A DNA stretch of 64,000 nucleotides, taken from contig NZ_JAELTU010000005.1 in the NCBI RefSeq assembly GCF_016429015.1, positions 24,835 to 88,834 on the forward strand. The letters are read 5' to 3'. The stretch is from Rhizobium sp. ASV20 (GTDB lineage Bacteria > Pseudomonadota > Alphaproteobacteria > Rhizobiales > Rhizobiaceae). Positions within the stretch are counted from its first letter, which is position 1, and every line of letters begins with the position of its first letter. Shown here piece after piece: positions 52,917 through 62,028 of the stretch. Below the pieces are notes generated by a model. That model did no database searches. It had not been told where the DNA came from and saw only the letters and a program-made list of their open reading frames with translations. Made by a program: the position numbers and the translations under genes.

Positions 52917-52945
52917 TTGACATACAGGGTGATCGATTCAATGAT
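52917..52945 (+). promoter_or_regulatory. Probable promoter of the fucosidase operon
   Basis: A perfect -35 TTGACA (52917-52922) is followed after 17 bases by AATGAT (52940-52945), giving a start point near 52952, within the operator. Confidence 0.55.
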
Positions 52946-52948
52946 GTA

Positions 52949-52966
52949 AATCGAACCGGTTCGATT
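52949..52966. promoter_or_regulatory. LacI-family operator of the fucosidase operon
   Basis: AATCGAACCGGTTCGATT is a perfect 18-bp palindrome with the central CG typical of LacI-family sites. It covers the predicted transcription start of the plus-strand operon, so a bound repressor would block initiation. Confidence 0.75.
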
Positions 52967-52991
52967 GAGCCGCAAATCCTGGGAGGATAGT

Positions 52992-54311
52992 GTGAGCGAC
53001 GCAGCGATCAGTGGCGGCCAGAATGTGGCCGATGGCAAGGCATGGTTTGGACATGACCGCTTCGGCATGTTCATCCACTTCGGACTTTACGCACTCGGCG
53101 CCCGCCATGAATGGCTGAAAAACCGCGAGGAATTTACCACCGAGGCCTATCAGAAGTATTTCGACAACTTCGATCCCGATCTTTACGACGCCCGCGAATG
53201 GGCACGCCGCGCGCGCCAGGCCGGCATGAAATATGTCGTCCTCACCGCCAAACACCATGAAGGCTTCTGCCTCTGGGACAGCAAGGTCACCGACTACAAG
53301 GTCACTAATACGCCCTACGGCAAGGATCTGATCGGCCCTTACGTCGAAGCGCTTCGCGCCGAAGGATTGAAGGTCGGCTTCTACTACTCCCTGCTCGACT
53401 GGCATCATCCGGACTTCCCGATCGACGCGCATCATCCGCAGCGCAACCATCCCGATGCCGCCAAGTTCAACGAAGGTCGCGACGTCCGGCGCTATGCGAA
53501 GTACATGCGCGATCAGGTAACCGAACTCCTGACGAACTTCGGCAAGATCGATGTCATCTGGTTCGATTTCAGCTATCCCCGCCGCATCTATAAGGGCCTG
53601 CCGGGTAAGGGCCGCGCCGACTGGGAAAGCGACGACCTGATGAAGGTGGTGCGTGAACTGCAGCCGGACATCATCGTCGGCGACCGTCTCGATCTGCCAC
53701 GCGACGCCGACCATATGCCGGATCTGGTAACGCCGGAACAATATACGCCGCGTGTCGCTCCGACGGTCGCCGGCCTGCCGGTGCGCTGGGAAGCCTGCCA
53801 CACCTTCAGTGGCTCCTGGGGCTATTATCGCGACGAGACCACCTGGAAGGATGCCGGCCAGCTCATCAACATCCTCATCGATACGGTGTCTCTCGGCGGC
53901 AACCTTTTGATGAATGTCGGCCCGACCGGCCGCGGCACGTTCGATGCCCGCGCCATCACGGCGCTCGACACCTATGGCGAATGGATGCGGCTGAACGGCC
54001 GCGCGATCTATGGCGCCGGCCCGTCCACCTACAAGGCGCCGAGCGGCTGCCGCTTCACCCAGAAGGGTAATCGGCTCTATCTGCACATCCAGACTTGGCC
54101 GTTCCGGCACATTCATATCGAGGGATTGGGGCGCAAGGTGAAATATGCGCAGTTCCTGCACGATGCCAGCGAACTGCATTGGCTCGATCCGGATGCCGAG
54201 GTCGATTCCAATATCGGTGTTGCTGTCGGCGAAGGTATCCTCACTCTCGAACTGCCCGTTCTGAAGCCTGACGTCGTGACGCCAGTGATCGAGCTGATCC
54301 TGAAAGACTGA
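52992..54311 (+). CDS. GH29 alpha-L-fucosidase
   Basis: 439 residues from the GTG at 52992, with GGGAGGA directly before it. The catalytic core is that of GH29: FGMFIHFGLYALGARHEWL at the N-terminus, MKYVVLTAKHHEGFCLWDSK, and the nucleophile Asp in KIDVIWFDFSYP (about residue 195). WGYYRDETTWKDAGQLINIL followed by VSLGGNLLMNVGPTG is the C-terminal active-site end. No signal peptide is visible, so it works in the cytoplasm on imported fucosides. First gene of the LacI-regulated operon. Confidence 0.92.
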   Translation: MSDAAISGGQNVADGKAWFGHDRFGMFIHFGLYALGARHEWLKNREEFTTEAYQKYFDNFDPDLYDAREWARRARQAGMKYVVLTAKHHEGFCLWDSKVTDYKVTNTPYGKDLIGPYVEALRAEGLKVGFYYSLLDWHHPDFPIDAHHPQRNHPDAAKFNEGRDVRRYAKYMRDQVTELLTNFGKIDVIWFDFSYPRRIYKGLPGKGRADWESDDLMKVVRELQPDIIVGDRLDLPRDADHMPDLVTPEQYTPRVAPTVAGLPVRWEACHTFSGSWGYYRDETTWKDAGQLINILIDTVSLGGNLLMNVGPTGRGTFDARAITALDTYGEWMRLNGRAIYGAGPSTYKAPSGCRFTQKGNRLYLHIQTWPFRHIHIEGLGRKVKYAQFLHDASELHWLDPDAEVDSNIGVAVGEGILTLELPVLKPDVVTPVIELILKD

Positions 54312-54343
54312 GGGAGATAGCAGAGCCCAGACCCGGTGCCATC

Positions 54344-55129
54344 ATGAGCCGCGAAACCGAACTCATAGCCGCAATGACCCCTCTGATCGCCGATCTGGCC
54401 GAAGACGGCAATGGTGCCGTCGCGCTTGCCGGATCGAGAGGCAAGGGACGGTCGGATGCGCAATCGGATTTCGATTTCCGGGTCTACGCCGATGGCTATC
54501 GCGGGCCGGAGGTTCGCCAAACCGCAGCGTGGCGGCGTTTCGATGCCGCGCTGCGGAACTGGCAGGCCGAGGGCATTCGAATGGATGGCGTCTGGATGCG
54601 GCGCTACGCCGGCGTCCAGCGCGATCTGGACTCCTGGCTTGGCGGCATCGTCGTGCCGAAAAGCTTCGAATGGACGATCTGGGGCTATCATCTGCCGACC
54701 GATCTCGCGAGCCAGCAGATCATCGCCGACCCCAGTGGTTTGCTGGCCGGCTGGAAGCGCCAGCTGGCGCAGTATCCGGAAGCGCTGAGGGCGTCGGTCC
54801 TCAGCCAGTACATGGATATTCTGCGCTATTGGGCCAAGGATTATCACTATGAAAGCAAGGTCGTTCGCCGCGATCTCGTCTTTCTGGTCGGGCTGACGGG
54901 CAAGCTTGCCAACGCCATCCTGCAGACCGTCTTTGCCTTCAACCGGGTGTATTTTCCGGGTGATGGCTGGAATTTGCCCATGGCAGCCGAACTCGAACGA
55001 CTGCCGCCAGACTTCCTCCAGCGCATGACCGCCATTCTGGAGCCGGGGCAGGATCCGGATATCTGGCGGCGCCAGCGAACGGAATTGATCGGCCTCATTG
55101 CCGATCTGGAGGCGATGATTGCGTCCTGA
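54344..55129 (+). CDS. Nucleotidyltransferase-fold protein (DUF4037-like)
   Basis: 261 residues, 32 bp after the fucosidase. The start has a nucleotidyltransferase motif ALAGSRGKGRSDAQSDFDFR (GS-x-R/G...DxD), followed by a mostly helical C-terminal part (about 100-255) with WTIWGYHLPTDL and YWAKDYHYESK. This plan fits DUF4037-type nucleotidyltransferases that are related to kanamycin-type enzymes. The DFDF metal pair is intact, so activity is plausible. It lies between fucosidase and the sugar-importer genes; why a nucleotidyltransferase is needed is unclear. GGGAG and AG-rich sequence precede the ATG. Confidence 0.72.
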   Translation: MSRETELIAAMTPLIADLAEDGNGAVALAGSRGKGRSDAQSDFDFRVYADGYRGPEVRQTAAWRRFDAALRNWQAEGIRMDGVWMRRYAGVQRDLDSWLGGIVVPKSFEWTIWGYHLPTDLASQQIIADPSGLLAGWKRQLAQYPEALRASVLSQYMDILRYWAKDYHYESKVVRRDLVFLVGLTGKLANAILQTVFAFNRVYFPGDGWNLPMAAELERLPPDFLQRMTAILEPGQDPDIWRRQRTELIGLIADLEAMIAS

Positions 55130-55216
55130 AACAGGCCGCAAGACCAAACCGGAGGGGAGCGTCCGGAGTGTGATGAACATCACTGCAAACAAAGTCATTC
55201 AGGAGGAGGAACCATC

Positions 55217-56431
55217 ATGAAACGTTCATTGATTTTTGCCGCCGCCCTTGCGGCGAGTTCACTACCCGGCATCGGTGCGCAGGCGCAGAATGCCCCCGTG
55301 ACCCTGACCTGGCAGATGTGGGGAGCGCCGAACGATGCGGAACTCTGGCAGCAACTGGCCGACCTAGTCACCCAGCAATATCCCGACATCAAGGTCAAGC
55401 TGCAGCTCTCCGGCTGGACGGACTATTGGACGCGCCTGCCTGTCCTGGCGGCCTCCGGAGAAGTTGCCGACATCGTCTCGATGCAGTCGATGCGCATACC
55501 GAATTTCTACTCCATTCTAACGCCGCTCGACGACTACGTGAAAAAGAGCGACGTAAAGATCGCCGATTTCGAGACATCGATCATGTCCGGGCTTTCCCGC
55601 GATGGCAAACTCTATGCCCTGCCCTACGACGTCGGCCCATGGATGGTCTTCTACAACCGCGACAAGTTCACCGCTGCCGGCTTGAAGGAACCTGCCAAGG
55701 ATTGGACCTTCGACGACTTCAAGGCCGACGCCAAGGCGCTGACCAAGGATGGAAGCTATGGTTACGGCACCCAGGCCTTCGATTTCATTGCAGGCCCTGT
55801 CGCGCTCGGCGCCGACTATTTCAATGCCGATAACGAATTCGACCTCACCAATGCCGGATTTGTCGACGCGTTCAGCAAATATGCCGATCTCACCGCCAAG
55901 GATAAGCTCTCGCCCGTCTTTGCTTCCGCCGCCGACGCCTCGGCCGCAAGCGGCCGCTTCGCCTCCGGCAATGTCGCCATGTATATCGACGGCCCGTGGT
56001 CATTGATTACCGGGCAAGCCAACGTCAATTTCAAGATCGGCATCGCGCCGCTGCCGCGTGGAACAGGACCGTCGCGCTTCCTCACCGCCGGTTCCGGCTG
56101 GGGCATTTCCGCCACCAGCCAGCATAAGGATGCCGCCTTCAAGGCGCTGCAGGTGTTGACCGGTCCGAAGGCAGCCGAAATCCTCGGCGCGGCCGGACGT
56201 GCGCTGCCGGCTCGCCTTGCACAGCAGACTTCCTGGTATGACGGCGCGGCCAAGAATGTCGCCGGCACCCGCGACACGCTGGAATATATGTTCGCCCATA
56301 CCACGCCGTTCCGCATCAACGAGAAATGGAACCAGTTCGAAAATCTGGTGATGCAATATGTGCCGCTGGCGCTGACGGGGGACTCGAAGCCCGAAGGCGT
56401 GCTCAGCGACATTCAGAGCCAGCTTCCATAG
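55217..56431 (+). CDS. Sugar ABC importer, substrate-binding protein (family 1)
   Basis: 404 residues with GGAGGAGGA before the ATG. The signal peptide (MKRSLIFAAALAASSLPGIG, cleavage near AQAQN) is followed by the mature start PVTLTWQMWGAPNDAELWQQ. YALPYDVGPWMVFYNRDKFT, AMYIDGPWSLI and GIAPLPRGTGPSRFLTAGSG are conserved blocks of SBP family 1 (MalE/UgpB class). It should bind a fucoside or other deoxy-sugar oligosaccharide (inference from the operon). A short GC-rich stem (CCGGCC/GGCCGG, 56445-56459) follows its stop. Confidence 0.9.
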   Translation: MKRSLIFAAALAASSLPGIGAQAQNAPVTLTWQMWGAPNDAELWQQLADLVTQQYPDIKVKLQLSGWTDYWTRLPVLAASGEVADIVSMQSMRIPNFYSILTPLDDYVKKSDVKIADFETSIMSGLSRDGKLYALPYDVGPWMVFYNRDKFTAAGLKEPAKDWTFDDFKADAKALTKDGSYGYGTQAFDFIAGPVALGADYFNADNEFDLTNAGFVDAFSKYADLTAKDKLSPVFASAADASAASGRFASGNVAMYIDGPWSLITGQANVNFKIGIAPLPRGTGPSRFLTAGSGWGISATSQHKDAAFKALQVLTGPKAAEILGAAGRALPARLAQQTSWYDGAAKNVAGTRDTLEYMFAHTTPFRINEKWNQFENLVMQYVPLALTGDSKPEGVLSDIQSQLP

Positions 56432-56504
56432 ACCGGGCGTCTCGCCGGCCTGCGGCCGGGCTCATCAGCTCGACCGCAGTGCCATTGCCGGAAAGGAGAG
56501 GCCC

Positions 56505-57434
56505 ATGATGCTGGGCAAACATACCGACATGATTGCAAGACCAAGGCCACATTCGCGCAAATGGTTCAGAGGCGAGGGATGGACTGCGTTGTTCTTCCTA
56601 CTGCCGAGCCTGATCGGCATCGTCCTGTTCCTCGTCCTGCCGATCCTTGCGTCGATCGCGCTCAGCTTCACCAACTGGCAGCTGCTCGGCACGCCGCGCT
56701 TCATCGGCCTTTCGAACTATGTGCGCCTGTTTACGGCCGACCCGCAATTCTGGACGGTCATGCGCAACACGATCTTCTTCACCGTCGAGTATCTCGTGCT
56801 GAACATTATCGTCTCGCTCGGCCTGGCGACCTGGATCTCGAGCCTGAAGATCGGGCAGCGCTGGTTCCGCGTGATCTTCTTTCTGCCGACCTTCACGCCT
56901 CTCATCGCCGTCGCCATGGTCTGGATGCTGATCTTTACGAGCGGTGGTCTTTTCGACAGCTTGATGGCTGCTCTATCGATACCCTTTGCTGGCATCCTCA
57001 ACGATCGCACGCTCGCGATGCAGGCGGTCGTTCTGACATCGCTCTGGGCCGGTGTCGGCTATAACACAGTTCTCTTCAACGCCGCTCTCGACATGGTGCC
57101 GGCGACCTATCTGGAGGCCGCACGCATCGATGGCGCGACGGCCTGGGACCGCTTCTGGAAAATCCGCCTGCCGCTGATCTCGCCGACGCTGTTCTTCGGC
57201 ACCGTCATGACGGCGATCACCTCATTACAGGTCTTCGACCAGATTTTCGTCATGACCAAGGGTGGACCGGGATCGTCGACCGCGACGCTCGGCTACGCCA
57301 TTTACCAACGCGGCTTTCAGAACTTCCAGATGGGCTATGCCTCGTCCATCGCCTGGGTGATGTTTGCTTTGATCATGGTGCTGACGGCCCTGCAATTCTG
57401 GTTCCAGCGCAAATGGGTGCACTATGACGCTTAA
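56505..57434 (+). CDS. Sugar ABC importer permease, MalF/UgpA-like
   Basis: 309 residues with GGAAAGGAGAGG before the ATG. It starts in a short basic cytoplasmic segment (HSRKWFRGEGWTALFFLLPS), has six membrane helices, and the EAA loop YLEAARIDGATAWDRFWKIR followed by LPLISPTLFF. It overlaps the next permease by 11 bp. It forms the inner-membrane pore with that protein. Confidence 0.92.
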   Translation: MMLGKHTDMIARPRPHSRKWFRGEGWTALFFLLPSLIGIVLFLVLPILASIALSFTNWQLLGTPRFIGLSNYVRLFTADPQFWTVMRNTIFFTVEYLVLNIIVSLGLATWISSLKIGQRWFRVIFFLPTFTPLIAVAMVWMLIFTSGGLFDSLMAALSIPFAGILNDRTLAMQAVVLTSLWAGVGYNTVLFNAALDMVPATYLEAARIDGATAWDRFWKIRLPLISPTLFFGTVMTAITSLQVFDQIFVMTKGGPGSSTATLGYAIYQRGFQNFQMGYASSIAWVMFALIMVLTALQFWFQRKWVHYDA

Positions 57435-58278
57435 ATCCGACGCCAAAGCACGCCGGAAGCTGGCGCTTGACGTCATCAATCACCTGGCAATCGCGCTCGT
57501 CGCAATCGCCTTCCTGTTTCCATTCTTCTGGATGGTCTCGAATGCGATCCGCTCGAATGCCGAAGTAACGGCGATACCGGTACGTATTCTCCCCGAGGTC
57601 TTCGAATGGGGTAATTTTGCGGCCGCCTGGACCCGGCTGCCCTTCGGCCGCTTCTTCCTCAACAGCGCCGTCATCGCCATCTGCGTGACGGCGATCACCG
57701 TCGTCGTTTCCTGTCTCTCCGGCTATGCCTTCGCACGGCTGAAATTCAAGGGACGCGACACGCTGCTGCTCGGTTACATCGGCACGTTGATGGTGCCGCC
57801 TCTGATGCTCATCATTCCACTATTTCTGATCGTCAACAAACTCGGTCTCGTCAATACCTTCCCCGGCGTGATCCTGCCTGTCTCCTTCGGCACCTTCGGC
57901 GCATTCCTGATGCGGCAGTTCTTCCTCTCCATTCCCATGGAGTTGGAGGAGGCGGCACGGATCGACGGCGCCTCGCGCCTGCGCATCCTCATCAGCATCA
58001 TCGTGCCCTTGTCCATGCCGGCGATCGGCCTTTTGTCGCTCTTCACCTTCATCGGGCAGTGGAACAATTTCCTCTGGCCGCTGATCGTCATGACCGGCGC
58101 CGACAATGCCACCCTGCCCGTCGGCCTTACCCTGTTCCAGACACAACAGGGAACGCAGTGGAATTACCTGATGGCGGGCGCCACCCTTTCCATGCTTCCA
58201 GGGATCTTCCTCGCGATCATCCTGCAGAAGCTCATCTACAACAGCATCGCCCTCAATGCGGGCATGGGCGGGCGCTGA
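57424..58278 (+). CDS. Sugar ABC importer permease, MalG/UgpE-like
   Basis: 284 residues with six membrane helices. PFFWMVSNAIRSNAEVTAIP, MRQFFLSIPMELEEAARIDG (EAA loop) and the C-terminal end KLIYNSIALNAGMGG are typical MalG-type features. It overlaps the previous gene and is followed after 30 bp by the ATPase. Confidence 0.92.
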   Translation: MTLKSDAKARRKLALDVINHLAIALVAIAFLFPFFWMVSNAIRSNAEVTAIPVRILPEVFEWGNFAAAWTRLPFGRFFLNSAVIAICVTAITVVVSCLSGYAFARLKFKGRDTLLLGYIGTLMVPPLMLIIPLFLIVNKLGLVNTFPGVILPVSFGTFGAFLMRQFFLSIPMELEEAARIDGASRLRILISIIVPLSMPAIGLLSLFTFIGQWNNFLWPLIVMTGADNATLPVGLTLFQTQQGTQWNYLMAGATLSMLPGIFLAIILQKLIYNSIALNAGMGGR

Positions 58279-58308
58279 AGCACCGGCCGATACTTTCGGG
58301 AGAAATCC

Positions 58309-59376
58309 ATGGCGAAACTGACCATTCGCAACGCCATCAAACGCTACGGCGCACTCGAGGTGCTGCATGGCGTCTCCGTCGCAGCACAGGATGGCGAATT
58401 CGTTGTGCTCGTCGGACCTTCGGGCTGCGGCAAATCCACCTTGCTGCGTATGATCGCCGGGCTTGAAAGCATCAGCGACGGCGAGATCGAAATCGGCGAC
58501 CGCATCATCAACGATCTTGAACCCAATGAGCGGGATATCGCCATGGTGTTCCAGTCTTACGCGCTCTATCCGCATATGACGGTGCGCGACAACATGGCCT
58601 TTTCGCTGAAGCTCGCGCGCCGTAGCAAACAGGAGATCGAGCAGAAGGTGAGCGATGCCGCCGCGATCCTCGATCTCGCCGCCCTCCTCGACCGCTATCC
58701 CCGGCAATTGTCCGGTGGCCAGCGCCAGCGCGTGGCGATGGGGCGCGCCATCGTCCGCAACCCGGCGGTTTTCCTGTTCGACGAGCCGCTGTCCAATCTC
58801 GACGCAAAATTGCGGGTACAGATGCGCACCGAAATCAAGACACTTCACCAGCGGCTCGGTACCACCATGGTCTATGTCACGCACGACCAGATGGAGGCCA
58901 TGACCATGGCCGACCGCATCGTCGTTATGCGCAGCGGCCACATCGAACAGATCGGCTCTCCGCTTGATATCTACGACGCACCGACCAACAGTTTCGTCGC
59001 CGGCTTTATCGGATCGCCATCGATGAACTTCATCGACGGCCTCGTCACCGACCGAAACGGGACCCTGGGACTCGAGGACGCCGAAAATCTACATTGGCCG
59101 CTGCCGGAAAGCGCCCGCCGCCATCTCGGCCGGTCCGTCCAACTCGGCATCCGCCCGGAACATATCGCCATTGATGTCGCCGGCGTGGAGGCCAAAGTCA
59201 TCATTATCGAACCGACGGGCTCGGACACGCATCTGCAATTGCAGGCCGGCACTCAATCCATCGTGGCCGCCGTCAGGGACCGCCCTTCGGTGTCTCCCGG
59301 CCAGCCGATCCAGCTCAGAATCGATCCGGCAAAGACGCATCTCTTCGATCCATCGAACGGAGAGCGGCTGCACTGA
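58309..59376 (+). CDS. Sugar ABC importer ATPase, MalK/UgpC-like
   Basis: 355 residues. Walker [11 protein letters not shown]-loop [13 protein letters not shown], signature [15 protein letters not shown], Walker [16 protein letters not shown] and H-loop [10 protein letters not shown] are all intact. From about residue 235 there is the MalK-type regulatory TOBE region ([26 protein letters not shown]). It completes the fucoside-type importer. GGGAGAAA precedes the ATG. Confidence 0.93.
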   Translation: MAKLTIRNAIKRYGALEVLHGVSVAAQDGEFVVLVGPSGCGKSTLLRMIAGLESISDGEIEIGDRIINDLEPNERDIAMVFQSYALYPHMTVRDNMAFSLKLARRSKQEIEQKVSDAAAILDLAALLDRYPRQLSGGQRQRVAMGRAIVRNPAVFLFDEPLSNLDAKLRVQMRTEIKTLHQRLGTTMVYVTHDQMEAMTMADRIVVMRSGHIEQIGSPLDIYDAPTNSFVAGFIGSPSMNFIDGLVTDRNGTLGLEDAENLHWPLPESARRHLGRSVQLGIRPEHIAIDVAGVEAKVIIIEPTGSDTHLQLQAGTQSIVAAVRDRPSVSPGQPIQLRIDPAKTHLFDPSNGERLH

Positions 59377-59514
59377 CCCAGGGCCCTTATTCTCCAGATC
59401 ACTGCGACAGATAAAATCTTCCGCTGGCACAGCTTTTGGGTTTCAAAATCTAGTCACGGCTCGAAGTCCGCTTTAAAGACAGGGCACGTTTTGCTTAGCC
59501 TGGAGAGAAAGCGG

Positions 59515-60207
59515 ATGAGCCAAGAAGGCCAGAAGACGATCGCCACCTGGTATGTCGATCCGGATGCAGAGGACAGGATGTCGGATGGCCATGCGCCGAT
59601 CTGGAGACATCTGATCGAGCTGATCGTCGAGCGCGATCTGTCCGCCAAGAGCGTAGTCGACTTTGGCTGCAATCAGGGCGGCCTGCTGCGTCATCTCTAT
59701 GCCATCAGACCCTTTCGCAAGGCGCTGGGCATCGACATCGCCGAGCAATCGATCGCCAAGGCCGAAGCTTTCAAGGGCAATCTGCCGGTCCAGCATGCCG
59801 TGGGTGGAACGCTCGATGGCTGGGTGGGAGAGTTCGATCTGGCCATCAGCCACGAGGTCATCTATCTCGTCGAGGATATCGATGCGCATGCCGCGGATAT
59901 CTGGAAGGCATTGAAGCCAGGCGGCGTCTATTATGCCGTCACCGGCTGCCATACGGACAATCCGCTTTGGCCGAAGTGGCGCGATCTCGTCGCCAAGCGC
60001 ACGAACACCGTCGTCCAGGATCGCTCGATTTCCGATTACGGTCGCGCCTTTGCCAAGGCAGGTTTCGCAGTCTCCGGCCGCAAGCTGGAATATGACGGCT
60101 TCATACCCTTTATTGAAGATGGCTGGACGCCCGACTTCGCCGATGCGCTCGACTACTACACGCAGACGAAAATCGTCTTCCGGCTCGTCAAGCCCCTGGC
60201 TGGCTAA
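59515..60207 (+). CDS. SAM-dependent methyltransferase
   Basis: 230 residues from the ATG at 59515 (GGAGAG nine bases before); a TTG eight codons upstream is less likely. Motif I is SVVDFGCNQGGLLRHL, motif II ALGIDIAEQSIAKAE, and WKALKPGGVYYAVTG is the post-II block. The substrate is unknown. It follows the sugar-importer operon after 138 bp but has a separate start; its 3' end overlaps the 3' end of the facing FecE-like gene by 20 bp. Confidence 0.8.
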   Translation: MSQEGQKTIATWYVDPDAEDRMSDGHAPIWRHLIELIVERDLSAKSVVDFGCNQGGLLRHLYAIRPFRKALGIDIAEQSIAKAEAFKGNLPVQHAVGGTLDGWVGEFDLAISHEVIYLVEDIDAHAADIWKALKPGGVYYAVTGCHTDNPLWPKWRDLVAKRTNTVVQDRSISDYGRAFAKAGFAVSGRKLEYDGFIPFIEDGWTPDFADALDYYTQTKIVFRLVKPLAG

Positions 60208-60985
60208 GCCTCGTCAGCTCGACATCGAAATGCGGCGGCGCGTCCGGGCTGACTTGGACAAACCGCCCCTTCACCCGGAAGGTCTTTTCAATCAGTCCGC
60301 TTTCGGCGAGTGCTTTCGGCTCGCCGTCGAAGCGCAGCTCGCCTTTTTCCAGCAGCGAGATGCGGTCGCTGACGGCGATCGCCTGATTGATGTCGTGGAT
60401 CGCCATGATGATGGTAACACCCCTCTCGCGGCTGAGACGATGGACGAGGTCCAGCACCTCAACCTGATAGCCGATATCGAGAAACGAGGTCGGCTCGTCG
60501 AGCAGCAATATGCCGGCTTCCTGTGCAAGGGCGGCGGATATCCACGCCCGCTGCCGCTCGCCACCGGAAAGTTCCCGCAGGGTTCGGTCAGCAAGGCTTG
60601 AGAGCCCGGTGCTTTCCAGCGCCCAATCAATCGCTTCTTCATCCCTGCGATCATAGCCGCGAAACAGTCCGACATGGGCAAAGCGACCCTGCCGCACCAG
60701 CTGCGCGATCGTCATCTCATCGGGTGCCGAAGGTTGCTGCGGCAGGAAGGCGAGCTTCTTGGCGATCGCGCGCCTGGACATGGTTGCGACGGAGACGTCC
60801 TCGATCGTCACCTGTCCCTCTGCCGGGGCGATCAAGCCGGCAAGTGCCTGTAGGGCCGTGCTCTTACCCGAACCGTTCGGGCCGATCAGCGCCCGGATCT
60901 CGCCTGGCTTCATGGAAAGTCTGAAGCCGTCGAGAGCTTTGCGACGACCATAAAAGACGGAGAGTTGCGAACAGGACAGCGGCAT
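60188..60985 (-). CDS. Iron-siderophore-type ABC importer ATPase (FecE-like)
   Basis: 265 residues from the ATG at 60985, eight bases after the stop of the permease gene; sequence further upstream in the frame is shadow. Walker A GPNGSGKST, signature LSGGERQRAWISAAL, Walker B LLLDEPTSFLDIGY and H-loop IMAIHDINQAI are present. The stretch ALAQEAGILLLDEPTSFLDI is typical of FecE/FepC ATPases. It serves the FecCD-type permeases at 60994-63050. Whether the ligand is ferric siderophore or another chelate cannot be settled by sequence alone. Confidence 0.88.
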   Translation of the reverse strand: MPLSCSQLSVFYGRRKALDGFRLSMKPGEIRALIGPNGSGKSTALQALAGLIAPAEGQVTIEDVSVATMSRRAIAKKLAFLPQQPSAPDEMTIAQLVRQGRFAHVGLFRGYDRRDEEAIDWALESTGLSSLADRTLRELSGGERQRAWISAALAQEAGILLLDEPTSFLDIGYQVEVLDLVHRLSRERGVTIIMAIHDINQAIAVSDRISLLEKGELRFDGEPKALAESGLIEKTFRVKGRFVQVSPDAPPHFDVELTRLSQPGA

Positions 60986-60993
60986 CGGCGATC

Positions 60994-62028
60994 TCAGGGA
61001 ATTTTTCTTAAGAGGGCAAGCAGCACGGGCACACCGACAATCGCGGTCACGACGCCGATCGGCACCTCCTCCGCTCGCCCAACGAGACGGCCGATCAGAT
61101 CGCCCAGAGTGACGAAGATAGCGCCGAGGACGATTGTCAAAGGCAGAACCAAGGGAAAATGCCGGCCGGCGAGGAAGCGGGCGAGATGCGGAACGACAAG
61201 CCCGACGAAGACGATCGGCCCGACGGCACCGACCGCGCTTGCCGCAAGGGCACAGGAAATCAGCAATACGACGGAAAACTGCCGACGATAGGCAAGTCCG
61301 AACGAGCGGGCAACCTGCGCGTCGAATTGCAGCATGACCAGAGGCCGATAGATCAGCGGCAGGACGAGCAGGCCTACGACCGTGAAAGGAAGGAGAAATA
61401 GCACATGATCCCAGGTGCGGGCGTAGAGGCTGCCCGAAAGCCATTCGAGAATGATCTCGATGCGCGCCGATCCCCAGCCGGCGATGAGGCCGACGGCAAG
61501 CGCATGCAGGACTGCGCCGACCGCAACGCCGCAGAGCGTGATCCGCAGAGGGCTGAGTTCAAGCCGGAAGGCGAGCAGATAGATGATGCCGCCAGCGATC
61601 ATCCCGCCCGCAAGACCCGCCACCGGAAGCCAGGCGATCGGCAGCTCCGCAACCGTGTTCTCGCCGGGATTGAAGATATAGACTGTAAACAGCAGGAACA
61701 GCGTGACGGTTAAGGTCGCACCCTGCGATACCCCCATCAACGAGGGATCAGCGAGAGGATTTCGTGTGATCGTCTGCAAGAGCAGGCCGGCGACGCCGAA
61801 CTGAATGCCGGCAAGGATACCAGTGACGATACGCGGCAGCCGGATGTCGAGAATGATCGATTGTGCCTCGGGCGACCCCTTGCCACTCAGGACAGCAAGC
61901 ACATCGGTCGCCGGCAGATCGACGACACCGAGGAAGGTCGCGGCAATCAAAGACAGAAGCGCGATGATGATGACGACCGGCAGCATGCCTCTTCGCGGCA
62001 TATGGGTGACGTGGGCATCCACGGTCAT
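60994..62028 (-). CDS. Iron-siderophore-type ABC importer permease, FecD-like
   Basis: 344 residues from the ATG at 62028 (overlap ATGA with the preceding permease). About ten membrane helices. RNPLADPSLMGVSQGATL is the FecCD signature; VGPIVFVGLVVPHLARFLAG is the second hallmark. It pairs with the 62025-63050 product as a heterodimer. GWGSARIEIILEWLSGSLYA is a typical periplasmic-facing stretch of this family. Confidence 0.9.
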   Translation of the reverse strand: MTVDAHVTHMPRRGMLPVVIIIALLSLIAATFLGVVDLPATDVLAVLSGKGSPEAQSIILDIRLPRIVTGILAGIQFGVAGLLLQTITRNPLADPSLMGVSQGATLTVTLFLLFTVYIFNPGENTVAELPIAWLPVAGLAGGMIAGGIIYLLAFRLELSPLRITLCGVAVGAVLHALAVGLIAGWGSARIEIILEWLSGSLYARTWDHVLFLLPFTVVGLLVLPLIYRPLVMLQFDAQVARSFGLAYRRQFSVVLLISCALAASAVGAVGPIVFVGLVVPHLARFLAGRHFPLVLPLTIVLGAIFVTLGDLIGRLVGRAEEVPIGVVTAIVGVPVLLALLRKIP

